Assembly (NCBI RefSeq): GCF_001553785.1
Contig: NZ_LOJP01000001.1
Coordinates: 3,518,670 to 3,582,669, forward strand
DNA: 64,000 nucleotides
Source of the DNA: Actinoplanes sp. TFC3
GTDB lineage: Bacteria; Actinomycetota; Actinomycetes; Mycobacteriales; Micromonosporaceae
Direction: 5' to 3'
Shown one piece after another: positions 45,012 to 53,704 of the stretch (position 1 is the stretch's first letter; every line of letters begins with the position of its first letter). Below the pieces are notes generated by a model. It had not been told where the DNA came from. It ran no database searches and saw only the letters and a list, made by a program, of their open reading frames with translations. A program made the translations under genes and the position numbers.

Positions 45012-45374
45012 ATGCACGCGTTTGACGTGCTCGGCGACCCGGTCCGGCGGCGCATCCTGGAGCTGCTGGCCGGCGGCGAGCGGGCCTCCGGATCCGTCAC
45101 CGAGGTCATCCGGGCCGAGTTCGGGATCTCGCAGCCGGCGGTCTCCCAGCACCTGCGGGTGTTGCGGGACAACGGCTTCGCGACCGTGCGCGCCGACGGG
45201 ACGCGGCGGCTGTACGCGGTCGACGACACGGCGCTGCGAGAGGCCGACGCCTGGCTGAGCCGGTTTCGCCAGTTCTGGAAGCCCCGGCTGGACGCCCTGG
45301 CCACCGAGGTGGCGCGCGGAAAACGTCAGCGCCGACTGGACCGAATCCACGAGGGAGACACCGATGGTCAATGA
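45012..45374 (+). CDS. ArsR-family transcriptional regulator
   Basis: This 120-residue winged helix begins MHAFDVLGDPVRRRILELLAGGE. Its recognition part is FGISQPAVSQHLRVLRDNGF and its wing VRADGTRRLYAVD. There are no metal-binding Cys pairs, so it belongs with the ArsR proteins that sit next to SRPBCC (AHSA1) proteins. It overlaps the downstream SRPBCC gene by 11 bp. A strong palindrome at 44977-44990 should be its operator. Confidence 0.93.
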   Translation: MHAFDVLGDPVRRRILELLAGGERASGSVTEVIRAEFGISQPAVSQHLRVLRDNGFATVRADGTRRLYAVDDTALREADAWLSRFRQFWKPRLDALATEVARGKRQRRLDRIHEGDTDGQ

Positions 45375-45999
45375 AGATGAGCAGGTCCGGGCGGTTCGCC
45401 GTACGGTCGCAAGCCGCCTGGTGGAAGCCGGGGAGGCACGCGTCGCGACCATCAGTCAGGTCTATGACACCGACCTGGAGGATTTGTGGGATGCGGTGAC
45501 CACCGCCGAGCGGATCCCGCGCTGGTTCCTGCCGATCTCCGGGGACTTGAAGCAGGGCGGGCACTACCAGTTCGAGGGCAACGCCGGAGGCACGATCACC
45601 CGCTGTGACGCGCCGACCAGCTTCGAGGCGACCTGGGAGTACAACAACGAGGTCAGCTGGGTGACCGTGCGGCTGTCGAGCGAGGGGGCGGGGCGCACCC
45701 GCTTCGAGCTGGAGCATGTTGCGCACGTCAGCGCCGAACTGTGGGAGCAGTACGGCCCGTCGGCCACCGGGATCGGCTGGGACATGGGGCTGATGGGCCT
45801 GGCCAACTACATGAGCAGCGACAAGCGCCCCGAACTCGACCCGGCCGTGGCCGCCGCGTGGACGGTTTCGGAGGACGGCAAGCGGTTCATGCGTCTGTCG
45901 GCCGACTCGTGGGCCGAGGCTGCGATCGCGGGCGGGGACGACCCGCAAGCCGCCCGGGCCGGCGCCGATCGCACGTACGGCGCCTACACGGGCGGCTGA
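45364..45999 (+). CDS. SRPBCC (AHSA1-like) domain protein
   Basis: This 211-residue protein has the START/AHSA1-like helix-grip fold: YDTDLEDLWDAVTTAERIPRW, FLPISGDLKQGGHYQF, PTSFEATWEY and LEHVAHVSAELWEQYG. Proteins of this kind bind hydrophobic ligands. Encoded with an ArsR regulator, they are thought to take part in sensing or detoxifying small molecules, but no function is settled. It is translationally coupled to the arsR gene. Confidence 0.9.
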   Translation: MVNEDEQVRAVRRTVASRLVEAGEARVATISQVYDTDLEDLWDAVTTAERIPRWFLPISGDLKQGGHYQFEGNAGGTITRCDAPTSFEATWEYNNEVSWVTVRLSSEGAGRTRFELEHVAHVSAELWEQYGPSATGIGWDMGLMGLANYMSSDKRPELDPAVAAAWTVSEDGKRFMRLSADSWAEAAIAGGDDPQAARAGADRTYGAYTGG

Positions 46000-46002
46000 G
46001 GG

Positions 46003-46545
46003 TCACACGGCGATGCCGCGGTCGGCCAGGGCGCCCATCAGCTCCTCGCGCGCCCGGGCCACCCGCGAGCGGATCGTGCCGACCGGGCAGGCGCACACCT
46101 CGGCGGCCTCGGCGTAGGACAACCCGAGCAGTTGGGTGGCCACGAAGGCTTCCCGCCGCTCGGGGGCCAGCCCGCCGCGCAGATCCCGCAGCGCCATCTC
46201 GTCCTCGAAGCGGGGCCGGTGCCCGCTGGCGTCCGCGGCGGCCTGCCAGTCCTCGACAGCGGCCACGCGCGGCCGGCTGATCGCCGAGCGCACCTGGTCG
46301 GCGGCCACCCGGCGGGCGATCGTGAACAGCCAGGTGCGGGCCGAGGATCGGGCGGCGAACGCGGGCAGGCTGCGCAGCGCCCGCAGGTAGGTCTCCTGCG
46401 CCAGGTCCTCCACCTCACCCGGCGCGGCGAGGTGGTGCAGGAAGCGCCACACCTCGCGCTGGGTGGCCCTGATGAACGCTGCCGCCGCGTCCGTGTCGCC
46501 ACGGCCGGCGGCGAGCGCCCAGCGGGTCACCTGATCATCTGTCAC
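46003..46545 (-). CDS. ECF RNA polymerase sigma factor
   Basis: This 180-residue protein has region 2 (EDLAQETYLRALRSLPAF, then RTWLFTIARRVAADQVRS) and region 4 (EAFVATQLLGLSYAEAAEVC then PVGTIRSRVARAREEL). It starts at GTG, overlapping the stop of the YcnI gene, and is the last gene of an operon with a two-component system. No anti-sigma factor with a Zn motif or membrane helix is adjacent, so control may come from the operon itself. A cysteine pair (CACP) sits in region 4. Confidence 0.93.
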   Translation of the reverse strand: MTDDQVTRWALAAGRGDTDAAAAFIRATQREVWRFLHHLAAPGEVEDLAQETYLRALRSLPAFAARSSARTWLFTIARRVAADQVRSAISRPRVAAVEDWQAAADASGHRPRFEDEMALRDLRGGLAPERREAFVATQLLGLSYAEAAEVCACPVGTIRSRVARAREELMGALADRGIAV

Positions 46546-47276
46546 TTACCGGCGGCAGCGGCCGGGCCGGCCGAGCGGCGGTACGCGAGCAGTCCGAGCA
46601 CCAGCGCGGCCAGGCCCAGCACGATGCCGATCACGCCGGCCCAGGTGCCGTTGCCGTCGCCCTTGCCGGCATCCGACGAGGTGGCGGTCAGGGCCGGGGC
46701 GGCCGACGAGCCGGTCGCCGCGGCGGCGGTGCCGGTGGCGGCGGCCGCGGTCAGCTTGAGCACCGGCGCGGGCTTCTCCGGCTCGGTGCCATCGGTGGTG
46801 GGCTCGTCGATCCAGCGCACGATGGTGCCGTCGGAGTAGAACTGCAGCGCCTTGAAGACGACCTGGTCGGCCTCGGGCATGGGGCCCAGCGACACGTCGA
46901 ACTCCTGGAACTGCCCCGGCTTGATCGCGGCGTCGCCGGCGGCGGTCCAGGTGATCTTGTTGACGGCCTCGGTGATCTGGCTGCCGTGGGCCTCGATGGG
47001 CTTGGCCAGCTTCGCCGTGGCGGCCACCGCGGTCCAGCCGTTGAGCGGCTTGAGCGACACCGACGCGAACGGCGTCTCCGCCGGCAGGGTGACCTCGAGC
47101 TTGGTGGTGTTCGCGCTGTCCATCTCGTTCGGCACCCGGAACGTGACCTTGGCGTAGCCGCCCTTGGTGGCCGTGCTGGGGTTCACGGTCACGTGCGCGG
47201 ACGCGGGCACAGCGAGGGCGAGGGTGAAGACGGCAACCAGGCCGCCGACCACTCCCGAACGCTTCAGCAGGGACAT
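46542..47276 (-). CDS. ycnI: YcnI-like (DUF1775) membrane-anchored copper-binding protein
   Basis: The protein has 244 residues from the ATG at 47276, with GGAAGG upstream; an alternative GTG at 47339 overlaps the kinase stop. A signal peptide ends PASA, leaving His as the first mature residue (AHVTVNPS), the copper ligand in YcnI proteins. The domain continues KVTFRVPNEMD, FASVSLKPLNGW and ITWTAAGD, with a conserved Trp. A Pro/Thr/Ala linker and a C-terminal membrane helix (WAGVIGIVLGLAALVLGLLA) anchor it outside. YcnI family members are thought to bring copper to cuproproteins. Confidence 0.87.
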   Translation of the reverse strand: MSLLKRSGVVGGLVAVFTLALAVPASAHVTVNPSTATKGGYAKVTFRVPNEMDSANTTKLEVTLPAETPFASVSLKPLNGWTAVAATAKLAKPIEAHGSQITEAVNKITWTAAGDAAIKPGQFQEFDVSLGPMPEADQVVFKALQFYSDGTIVRWIDEPTTDGTEPEKPAPVLKLTAAAATGTAAAATGSSAAPALTATSSDAGKGDGNGTWAGVIGIVLGLAALVLGLLAYRRSAGPAAAAGK

Positions 47277-47335
47277 CAGGGAACCTTCCGACTCGGGCCG
47301 GCCCGGCATCTGCGCCGGGCTCGCCTCATTGGTCG

Positions 47336-48736
47336 TCACAGCGTCCCGGATAGTTCCCGCGAGTTTCTGGCGGCCGGCAACCGCACCTCGGCCTGCAGCC
47401 CGGGCGGCGGGACCGTGCCGGTCAGCGTCACCGTGCCGTGGTGGCGGCGGACCAGTTCGCGCACGATGGCCAGGCCCAGCCCGGAGCCGCCGGCGTCGCG
47501 GGCGCGGGCGTCGTCGAGCCGGGTGAACCGGTCGAAGACGCGGTCGCGATCGGCCGCGGGGATACCCGGTCCGTCATCGGTCACGGTGATCTTGCCGTAC
47601 GCCCCGTCGGGGGAAACGGCCAGGCGCACGCTGGAGCGGGCGTGGCGCACCGCGTTGTCGAGCAGGTTGGCCACCACCCGGGCGAGGGCGTCACGGTCGG
47701 CGGTGACCCGCAGCGGCACGGCGGGGCGTTCGTAGTCGACGCTGGGGTAGCGGGCCGACACCTCGGCAAGCAACTGGCCGAGCTCGACCTCTTCACCGGC
47801 TGTCCCGCCGGCCGGGGCTGCTGACCGCGGTGCTGCGTCGTCCGCGCGGGCCAGCAGGAGCAGGTCGTTGACCAGCCGGCTCAGCCGTTCCACGTCGGTG
47901 AGCAGGTCACCGGCGAGCGCGGGCCAGTCGGTGGTGCCGGGCAGCAACTGCGCTACCTCAAGCTCGGTGCGCATGTTGGTCAGTGGGCTGCGCAACTCGT
48001 GCGCCGCGTCGGCGACGAAGGAGCGTTGCCGGGCCCGGGCGGTTTCCAGGCGGTGCAGCATGTCGTTGAGGGTCACGGCCAGGCGGTGGATCTCATCGCG
48101 GGAATCCGGTACGGGCAGCCGCCCCGGCTTCGCCCCACCGGTGATGTCCTCGGCGCCGGAGCGCAGCGACTCCACCGGTCGCAGGGCCGCGCCGACCAGC
48201 CGCCACGACACCAGCGCCAGCAGCGCCACCAGCGGCAGGAACGTCACGAGCAGCGTGGTCCGCAGCAGGTGCACGCTCTGCGTGAGATCCCCGATCGGCC
48301 GGGCGACCAGCACCGTGACGGGCGCGTTGGCCGGCCCGGCCCGCACCAGCACCACCCGGGCCTGACCCTGCAGCCCGATGCGGTCGCCGGGGATGAACGT
48401 GCCCTCGTGGTCGGCCAGCCCGGCTCGTTCGCCGGGGTAGAGGATCGGTACGAGGCGGTCCGCCCCGGGCGACGCGGAGATGATGCCGTCGGCGCGATCG
48501 AGCACTTGGACCCGTACCGTGGGAGCGGCCGGCACCGGATCCGACAGTGACCCGTCGTTCACCAGCCCGGCGACCGCGTTGGCCGTGTCCAGGGCTTCGT
48601 CGGTGGCGGTGCGCTGCAGTGTGAAGTGCATCGTGGCGACCAGCACCACACCGCCTCCGGCCAGCCCGGCGAACAGTGTGACCACCGAGACGAGCAGCAG
48701 CCGCGCCCGCAGGCTGAGCCGCCGGAACCAGCGCAT
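47336..48736 (-). CDS. Sensor histidine kinase (HisKA type)
   Basis: The protein has 466 residues from the ATG at 48736. Two membrane helices (about 10-32 and 155-180) flank an outside sensor of 120 residues. HAMP follows, then the phosphoacceptor His in FVADAAHELRSPLTNMR and the ATPase boxes ANLLDNAVRHA, DDGPGIP, FDRFTRLD and GGSGLGLAIVREL. It starts one base after the response-regulator stop and should phosphorylate that regulator. The YcnI gene follows, so copper or envelope stress is a possible signal (inference). Confidence 0.95.
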   Translation of the reverse strand: MRWFRRLSLRARLLLVSVVTLFAGLAGGGVVLVATMHFTLQRTATDEALDTANAVAGLVNDGSLSDPVPAAPTVRVQVLDRADGIISASPGADRLVPILYPGERAGLADHEGTFIPGDRIGLQGQARVVLVRAGPANAPVTVLVARPIGDLTQSVHLLRTTLLVTFLPLVALLALVSWRLVGAALRPVESLRSGAEDITGGAKPGRLPVPDSRDEIHRLAVTLNDMLHRLETARARQRSFVADAAHELRSPLTNMRTELEVAQLLPGTTDWPALAGDLLTDVERLSRLVNDLLLLARADDAAPRSAAPAGGTAGEEVELGQLLAEVSARYPSVDYERPAVPLRVTADRDALARVVANLLDNAVRHARSSVRLAVSPDGAYGKITVTDDGPGIPAADRDRVFDRFTRLDDARARDAGGSGLGLAIVRELVRRHHGTVTLTGTVPPPGLQAEVRLPAARNSRELSGTL

Positions 48737-48737
48737 C

Positions 48738-49403
48738 TCAGGCTCCCGCAACGGCCAGCCGGTAGCCGGCCCCCCGCACGGTCTCCAGCCGCTCGCGGCC
48801 GATCTTGCGGCGCAGGTAGCCGACGTAGACCTCGACGGCGTTGGCCGCGGTCTCCAGCGCCGCGTCCCACACGTGATCGAGCAGCTCGGTCTTGCTGACC
48901 ACCTCACCCGGACGCCGGATCAGGTATTCCAGCAGCGCGAACTCGCGGGCGGTGAGCACCACTTCCTCGCCGGCCACCGTCACCTTGCGCAACGCCGGAT
49001 CGAGTTCGACATCGCCGTGCGAGAGCACTGTGGGTCGCTCGGGAGTGCCGCGGCGCAGCAGCGCGCGCAGACGGGCGAGCAGCACGACGTACGAGAAAGG
49101 CTTTGTCAGATAGTCATCGGCCCCGCAGTCGAGCCCGTCGGCCTGGTCGTATTCGCCGTCCTTGGCCGAGAGCATGAGCACCGGCAGCCACTTGTGCTCG
49201 GCCCGCAACTGCCGCACGACCCGGTAGCCCGACAGCCGGGGCAGCATCACGTCGAGGATCATCGCGTCGTAGTCGCCGTGGCGGGCCAGTTCCAGCCCGT
49301 CCTGCCCGTCGCCGGCGATGTCCACGGCGAACCCCTCGGCCTGCAGACCCCGCCGCAGCGCGATCGCCAGCCGTTCCTCGTCCTCCACCACCAGAACCCG
49401 CAC
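48738..49403 (-). CDS. OmpR-family response regulator
   Basis: A GTG start at 49403 with AAGGTGG upstream gives 221 residues. The receiver has VLVVEDEERL, phosphoacceptor Asp in AMILDVMLPRLSG, the switch region in LMLSAKDG and Lys in DYLTKPFSY. The winged-helix effector has LTAREFALLEYLIRRPGEVVS in outline and VEVYVGYLRRKIGRE at the recognition helix. It is the first gene of an operon followed by kinase, YcnI and ECF sigma factor, and is divergent from the LolA-like gene. Confidence 0.95.
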   Translation of the reverse strand: MRVLVVEDEERLAIALRRGLQAEGFAVDIAGDGQDGLELARHGDYDAMILDVMLPRLSGYRVVRQLRAEHKWLPVLMLSAKDGEYDQADGLDCGADDYLTKPFSYVVLLARLRALLRRGTPERPTVLSHGDVELDPALRKVTVAGEEVVLTAREFALLEYLIRRPGEVVSKTELLDHVWDAALETAANAVEVYVGYLRRKIGRERLETVRGAGYRLAVAGA

Positions 49404-49587
49404 TGTTCCACCTTGGCATGCGCGCCCCACTAAGCGAATCCGATCTCAGCATGCCCTCAGCGAGGCCGACGTGAACGAGATTGTCGTCCGCCCGGCCGCT
49501 CGGGGTTGAGACCCTTAGGGGAGCTTCTCAGCGCCGTCACAGGCGCTGTCGCGCACGATGGGTTCACAACAACGGGAGGTGGACATC

Positions 49588-50736
49588 GTGAGTGTCTTCA
49601 AGTCGCGGCCCGCGCTGCGCTGGCTGGTGCCGACCGCAGCAGCGGTGGTGGTGATCGGGGGCGGTGCCGCGGCCGGCACGATCGTGGCGAGCGCCGACCC
49701 GACGCTGGAGCCGCGCAGCGCCGCTCAGTTGCTGGTGGATCTGCAGAGCGCGAAGGTGGACGGGTTCTCCGGCACGGTCGTGCAGACCGCCGACCTCGGG
49801 TTGCCGTCGCTGCCCGGGGTGACCGGGGGCGCGAACGGCGCGGAGCTGATGAACCTGGTGGCGGGCAGCAACACCGCCCGGGTCTGGTACGCCGGTGACG
49901 ACAAGGTCCGGCTGGCGCTGATGAGCAAGCTCGGCGAGACCGACGTGATCCGCAACGGCTCGGACGTGTGGCTGTGGCGCAGCGCCCAGAACCAGGCGGC
50001 GCACTACAGCATCCCGGCCGGTCGGCAGCACGAGCGGCCCGCGACGACGTTGCCGCAGGGCGTGCCGTCGACGCCGCAGGAGGCCGCTGACGCCGCGCTC
50101 GCCGCGATCGACCCGACCACGCAGGTCACCACGACCGGTGCGGCCAAGGTGGCCGGGCGTGACGCGTACGAGCTGGTCCTGCAGCCGCGCGACACCGCGT
50201 CGCTGATCGGTCAGGTGCGCCTGGCCATCGACGGTGAGAAGCACATCCCGCTGGGCGTGGACGTGTACGCCAAGGACGCCACCAAGCCGGCCGTGCGGAT
50301 CGCGTTCCAGCAGATCAGCTTTGACACTCCGGACGCCGAGCAGTTCGCGTTCAAGGCCCCGCCCGGCACCGAGGTGACCGAGCAGAACTCCGCCGACGCG
50401 GACAAGGGCCCGATCAGCAAGACGCCGATCGGCAAGGGCCCGCTGGGCAAGGGTCCGCTGGGCAAGGCTCCCACCGACAAGGCACCCGAGGGCACCAAGG
50501 TGGTCGGCAAGGGCTGGACCTCGGTGCTGGTGGCCAAGCTGCCGCAGGAGAGCGCAAAGGGCAGCGAGAGGGCTCAGCTCGACGCCGTGACCGGCGCGTT
50601 GCCCGAGGTCAGCGGCGCGTGGGGTAAGGGCCGGCTGCTGCAGAGCAACCTGTTCAGCGCCCTGCTGACCGATGACGGCCGGGTTCTGGTGGGCGCCGTG
50701 GCGCCGGAGAAGTTGTACGAGGCAGCGGGCAAGTGA
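49588..50736 (+). CDS. LolA/RseB-like secreted or membrane-anchored protein
   Basis: A GTG start at 49588 after GGGAGG gives 382 residues. An N-terminal membrane helix (WLVPTAAAVVVIGGGAAAG) is followed by an outside domain. Its parts, LLVDLQSAKVDGFSGTVVQTADLG, VWYAGDDKVRLAL, DVWLWRS, GRDAYELVLQPRD, look like the LolA-type half-barrel of actinobacterial outer-membrane-lipoprotein-carrier-like proteins. Residues 275-300 carry a short Lys/Gly/Pro repeat (IGKGPLGKGPLGKAP). It overlaps the ABC ATPase gene by four bases. It may bind a lipid for the exporter (inference). Confidence 0.78.
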   Translation: MSVFKSRPALRWLVPTAAAVVVIGGGAAAGTIVASADPTLEPRSAAQLLVDLQSAKVDGFSGTVVQTADLGLPSLPGVTGGANGAELMNLVAGSNTARVWYAGDDKVRLALMSKLGETDVIRNGSDVWLWRSAQNQAAHYSIPAGRQHERPATTLPQGVPSTPQEAADAALAAIDPTTQVTTTGAAKVAGRDAYELVLQPRDTASLIGQVRLAIDGEKHIPLGVDVYAKDATKPAVRIAFQQISFDTPDAEQFAFKAPPGTEVTEQNSADADKGPISKTPIGKGPLGKGPLGKAPTDKAPEGTKVVGKGWTSVLVAKLPQESAKGSERAQLDAVTGALPEVSGAWGKGRLLQSNLFSALLTDDGRVLVGAVAPEKLYEAAGK

Positions 50737-51665
50737 CTGACCTCGCGGTCGCCTCACAGGGGCTGACCAAGCGGTTCGGCAGCCAGGTCGCGGTGGACGC
50801 CGTCGACCTGGTTGTCCCCCGCGGGGCGGTCTACGGTTTCCTGGGCCCCAACGGCTCGGGCAAGACCACCACGATCCGGATGCTGCTCGGGCTGATCAGT
50901 CCCACGGCCGGCAGGCACGAACTGCTCGGGCGCGGCATGCCGGACCGGGCCGCGGAGGCGCTGCCACGGGTGGGGGCGCTGGTGGAGGGACCGGGGTTCC
51001 ATCCGTACCTGTCGGGCGCTGACAATCTGCGCAGGATCGACGCTTGTGATCGTACGGCCGAAGCCCGGACCTCAGCCGCCCGCACAGCCGCCGCGTTGGA
51101 TCGGGTTGGCCTGTCCGCGGCGGCCGGCAAGCGCTACCGCACCTACTCGCTGGGCATGAAGCAGCGCCTGGCCATCGCCGCGGCGCTGCTGGTCCCCCGC
51201 GACCTGCTCATCCTCGACGAACCGACGAACGGCCTGGACCCGCAGGGCACCCGCGAGGTCCGCACACTGGTCGGCGCACTGGCCGCCGAGGGCGCAACCG
51301 TGCTGCTCAGCACGCACCTGCTGGCCGAGGTCGAACAGGTCTGCACGCATGTCGGGGTGATGCACCGCGGCAAGCTGGTCGCCCAGGAACAGCTTGGCAA
51401 GCTGCGCGAGGATGCCACCCCGCAGGCCGTGGTGCTCACCGACCAGCCGCAAGCGGCGGCGGACGTGCTGCGCAAGCTGGGCCTGACCGAGGTGACCGGC
51501 AGCGCGGCCGAGGTGACCGGCAAGATCGGCGCGGTGGCTCCGGAGAAGGTGGTAGCAGCGCTGGTGCACGACGGCGTGCCGGTGCGCGGCTTCAGCCTCC
51601 AGGCACCCTCTCTCGAAGACGTGTTCGTGCAGCTCACCGGGCAGGGGTTCGATGTCTCAGGTTGA
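50733..51665 (+). CDS. ABC exporter ATP-binding protein
   Basis: The 310 residues start at GTG, overlapping the LolA-like stop. Walker A is GFLGPNGSGKTTTIR, signature YSLGMKQRLAIAAALL, Walker B and D-loop LLILDEPTNGLDPQG and the switch His LLSTHLLAEV. The C-terminal extension is of the DrrA kind. It powers the permease at 51652, with which it overlaps by 14 bases. The three overlapping genes (49588-52500) form one operon. Confidence 0.94.
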   Translation: MTDLAVASQGLTKRFGSQVAVDAVDLVVPRGAVYGFLGPNGSGKTTTIRMLLGLISPTAGRHELLGRGMPDRAAEALPRVGALVEGPGFHPYLSGADNLRRIDACDRTAEARTSAARTAAALDRVGLSAAAGKRYRTYSLGMKQRLAIAAALLVPRDLLILDEPTNGLDPQGTREVRTLVGALAAEGATVLLSTHLLAEVEQVCTHVGVMHRGKLVAQEQLGKLREDATPQAVVLTDQPQAAADVLRKLGLTEVTGSAAEVTGKIGAVAPEKVVAALVHDGVPVRGFSLQAPSLEDVFVQLTGQGFDVSG

Positions 51666-52500
51666 CGTGCGCCCGGCTTTCTCGCTGCGCTTCCTGCGCT
51701 CGGAGCTGCGGCTGATCGCGGTACGCCGGCGCAACCAGGCCGGTCTGGCGGCGCTGGCCGCGGTCCCGATCGTGCTGGCCATCGCCATGAAGGTGGCCGC
51801 CCCCGGCACCGGTGAGCGGCGCGGCGGTGGCCCCGACTTCTTCGCCCAGATCCTCGGCAACGGCTTCTTCGTGGCCCTGGCCGCGCTGGGCGCCGAGCTG
51901 ACCCTGTTCCTGCCGATCGCGATCGCCATGCTGGCCGGCGACGCGGTGGCCGGCGAGGCGAACCAGGGCACCCTGCGCTACCTGCTCACCGTGCCGGTCG
52001 GGCGGGTGCGCCTGCTGGCGGTCAAGTACGCCGGCATCGTGGCCGGCGCGTTCCTCGCTCCGCTGGTCGTGGCCGGCACCGGCATCATCGCCGGGCTGAT
52101 CCTGTTCGGCGGTGGCGATGTCACCACGCTGTCGGGCACGCAGATCGGCTTCGGCGAGGCGCTGCTGCGGTTGCTGGGGGTGTGCCTATATCTGGGGTTG
52201 TGCCTGGCGGCGCTGGGTGCGGTCGGCCTGTTCCTGTCCACGCTCACCGAGCAGCCGATGGGGGCCACAATTGCGCTGGCGATGCTCTCGGTGGCCAGCG
52301 CGGTGCTGGGGCAGGTCCCGCAGCTCGACTGGCTGCACCCGTACCTGCTGACCCAGCACTGGACGGACTTCGGCGAGTTCCTGCGAGATCCGGTGTCGCT
52401 GGGGGCGCTGCGCCCGGGGGTGCTGGTGGCGCTGAGCTACATGGTGGTTTTCTTGTCCGCGGCGTGGGCTCGCTTCGCCGGCAAGGACATCACGAGCTGA
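51652..52500 (+). CDS. ABC-2 type exporter permease
   Basis: This 282-residue membrane protein has six or so helices. It starts with the cytoplasmic LRFLRSELRLIAVRRRNQAGL and has the coupling segment AGDAVAGEANQGTLRYLLTVPVGR, typical of ABC-2 permeases of the NatB type. It pairs with the ATPase encoded upstream. Its 3' end overlaps the convergent HxlR gene by 64 bases. The exported substrate is unknown. Confidence 0.9.
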   Translation: MSQVDVRPAFSLRFLRSELRLIAVRRRNQAGLAALAAVPIVLAIAMKVAAPGTGERRGGGPDFFAQILGNGFFVALAALGAELTLFLPIAIAMLAGDAVAGEANQGTLRYLLTVPVGRVRLLAVKYAGIVAGAFLAPLVVAGTGIIAGLILFGGGDVTTLSGTQIGFGEALLRLLGVCLYLGLCLAALGAVGLFLSTLTEQPMGATIALAMLSVASAVLGQVPQLDWLHPYLLTQHWTDFGEFLRDPVSLGALRPGVLVALSYMVVFLSAAWARFAGKDITS

Positions 52501-52988
52501 GCCTGCGTTTCCTTCAGGTACGCCTCGGTCAACCGCTCCAGCACCGACGGCGTACCGGCCGAGCGCGTAAGGCCCAGGTGCAGTTCGCGCAGCTCGTCCA
52601 TGAACTCGTCCCAGAGCTGCGGGCCGCCGCGTTCGAGCAGTTCGGCGCGGATGGCCAGCTCGGGGGTGACCGGTAGGTGCCGGCGCCCCCACGCGCCGAG
52701 GTGGGCCAGCACCGGCACGAGCTGAATGGCCGGCTCGGTCAGGCTCAGCAGGATGCGCTGCTTGTGCCGCGGATCCGCCACCGAGGTGATCATGCCCTGC
52801 TCGGTGAGGCGCTGCAGCCGGTCGGCCAGAATGTTGGTGGCGATCCCCTCCTCGGAGTTCGTCAGCAACGACCGGAAGTGCCGCCGGTTACCGAACATCA
52901 TGTCCCGGATGATCAGCAGCGACCACTTGTCGCCCAAGACCTCCAGCGACAGATTGATCGGGCACCCCGACCGATGTTCCTGCGGCAC
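52437..52988 (-). CDS. HxlR-family transcriptional regulator
   Basis: The 183-residue protein has the HxlR winged helix: CPINLSLEVLGDKWSLLIIRDM, then FRSLLTNSEEGIATNILADRLQRL and the wing DPRHKQRILLSLTE. The first Cys (SGCPIN) is the position used for redox or electrophile sensing in some members. The C-terminal 70 residues are helical. It is divergent from the GNAT gene, whose start is 55 bp away and may be its target. Confidence 0.92.
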   Translation of the reverse strand: MPQEHRSGCPINLSLEVLGDKWSLLIIRDMMFGNRRHFRSLLTNSEEGIATNILADRLQRLTEQGMITSVADPRHKQRILLSLTEPAIQLVPVLAHLGAWGRRHLPVTPELAIRAELLERGGPQLWDEFMDELRELHLGLTRSAGTPSVLERLTEAYLKETQAQLVMSLPAKRAHAADKKTTM

Positions 52989-53042
52989 GTCACCCTCCCC
53001 CTTGCTGCTTGCATTCTACAATCGGTGCTTTCATGGCTTCCC

Positions 53043-53576
53043 ATGATGATCAGGCCGGGAACCGACGCGGACGTCACCGCCGTCCTGCGGCTGCTCGACA
53101 TGGCGACCGCGTGGCTGAGCTCGCAGGGCCGCACCGGCCAGTGGGGTACCCAGGCGCAGTCGACCGACCCCCGTCGCATCGCGCAGGTGCAGGGCTATGT
53201 GACTCACGATGGCCTGTGGATCGCCGCCGACGCCGACGCGGTGACAGGGGCGCTGGCCGTCGGCGCGGCCGGCTCGGGCATCCCGCCGGTCGAGGAGCCT
53301 GAGCTGTTCATCCGGCTCCTGGTCACCGACCGTACCCGCGGGGGCTCGGGAATCGGCACGGCCCTGCTTGATCATGCTCGCCGGCTGGCCCTCTCAGCCG
53401 GTGCCGGGTTACTGCGCGTCGACTGCTACGCCGGTGACGACCAGAAGCTGGTGCGTTACTACGAAGGACAGGGGTTCACGCGTACGACCACATTCCGCCG
53501 AGGCGACTGGCCCGGTCAGGTACTCGAACAGAGGCTCGCAAGCAGGGCCAGCTTCTCAGCGCTGCCGATGCCCTGA
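53043..53576 (+). CDS. GNAT-family N-acetyltransferase
   Basis: From the ATG at 53043 the protein has 177 residues. The GNAT fold shows MIRPGTDADVTAVLRLLDMA at the start, LFIRLLVTDRTRGGSGIGTALLDHARR for the acetyl-CoA pyrophosphate loop (R-x-x-G-x-G-x-G/A) and VRYYEGQGFTRT near the end. It transfers an acetyl group from acetyl-CoA to an unknown amine. It is divergent from the HxlR regulator. Confidence 0.91.
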   Translation: MMIRPGTDADVTAVLRLLDMATAWLSSQGRTGQWGTQAQSTDPRRIAQVQGYVTHDGLWIAADADAVTGALAVGAAGSGIPPVEEPELFIRLLVTDRTRGGSGIGTALLDHARRLALSAGAGLLRVDCYAGDDQKLVRYYEGQGFTRTTTFRRGDWPGQVLEQRLASRASFSALPMP

Positions 53577-53704
53577 CAGGCGTGGTAGACGTCAAGGATC
53601 AGGCAGTCCCCGAACGGACGCTCGTCGCACCTGATGGTTCAGCGTGCCGCCGCACCTCCGCAACGCTGAACGCCGGCCAGCCCCGGACTAGGTGGTCAGA
53701 ACAG

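Noticed and set aside
49564..50757. 397-codon open frame on the minus strand
   Set aside because: It is the shadow of the LolA-like gene, which has a good ribosome-binding site and operon overlap.
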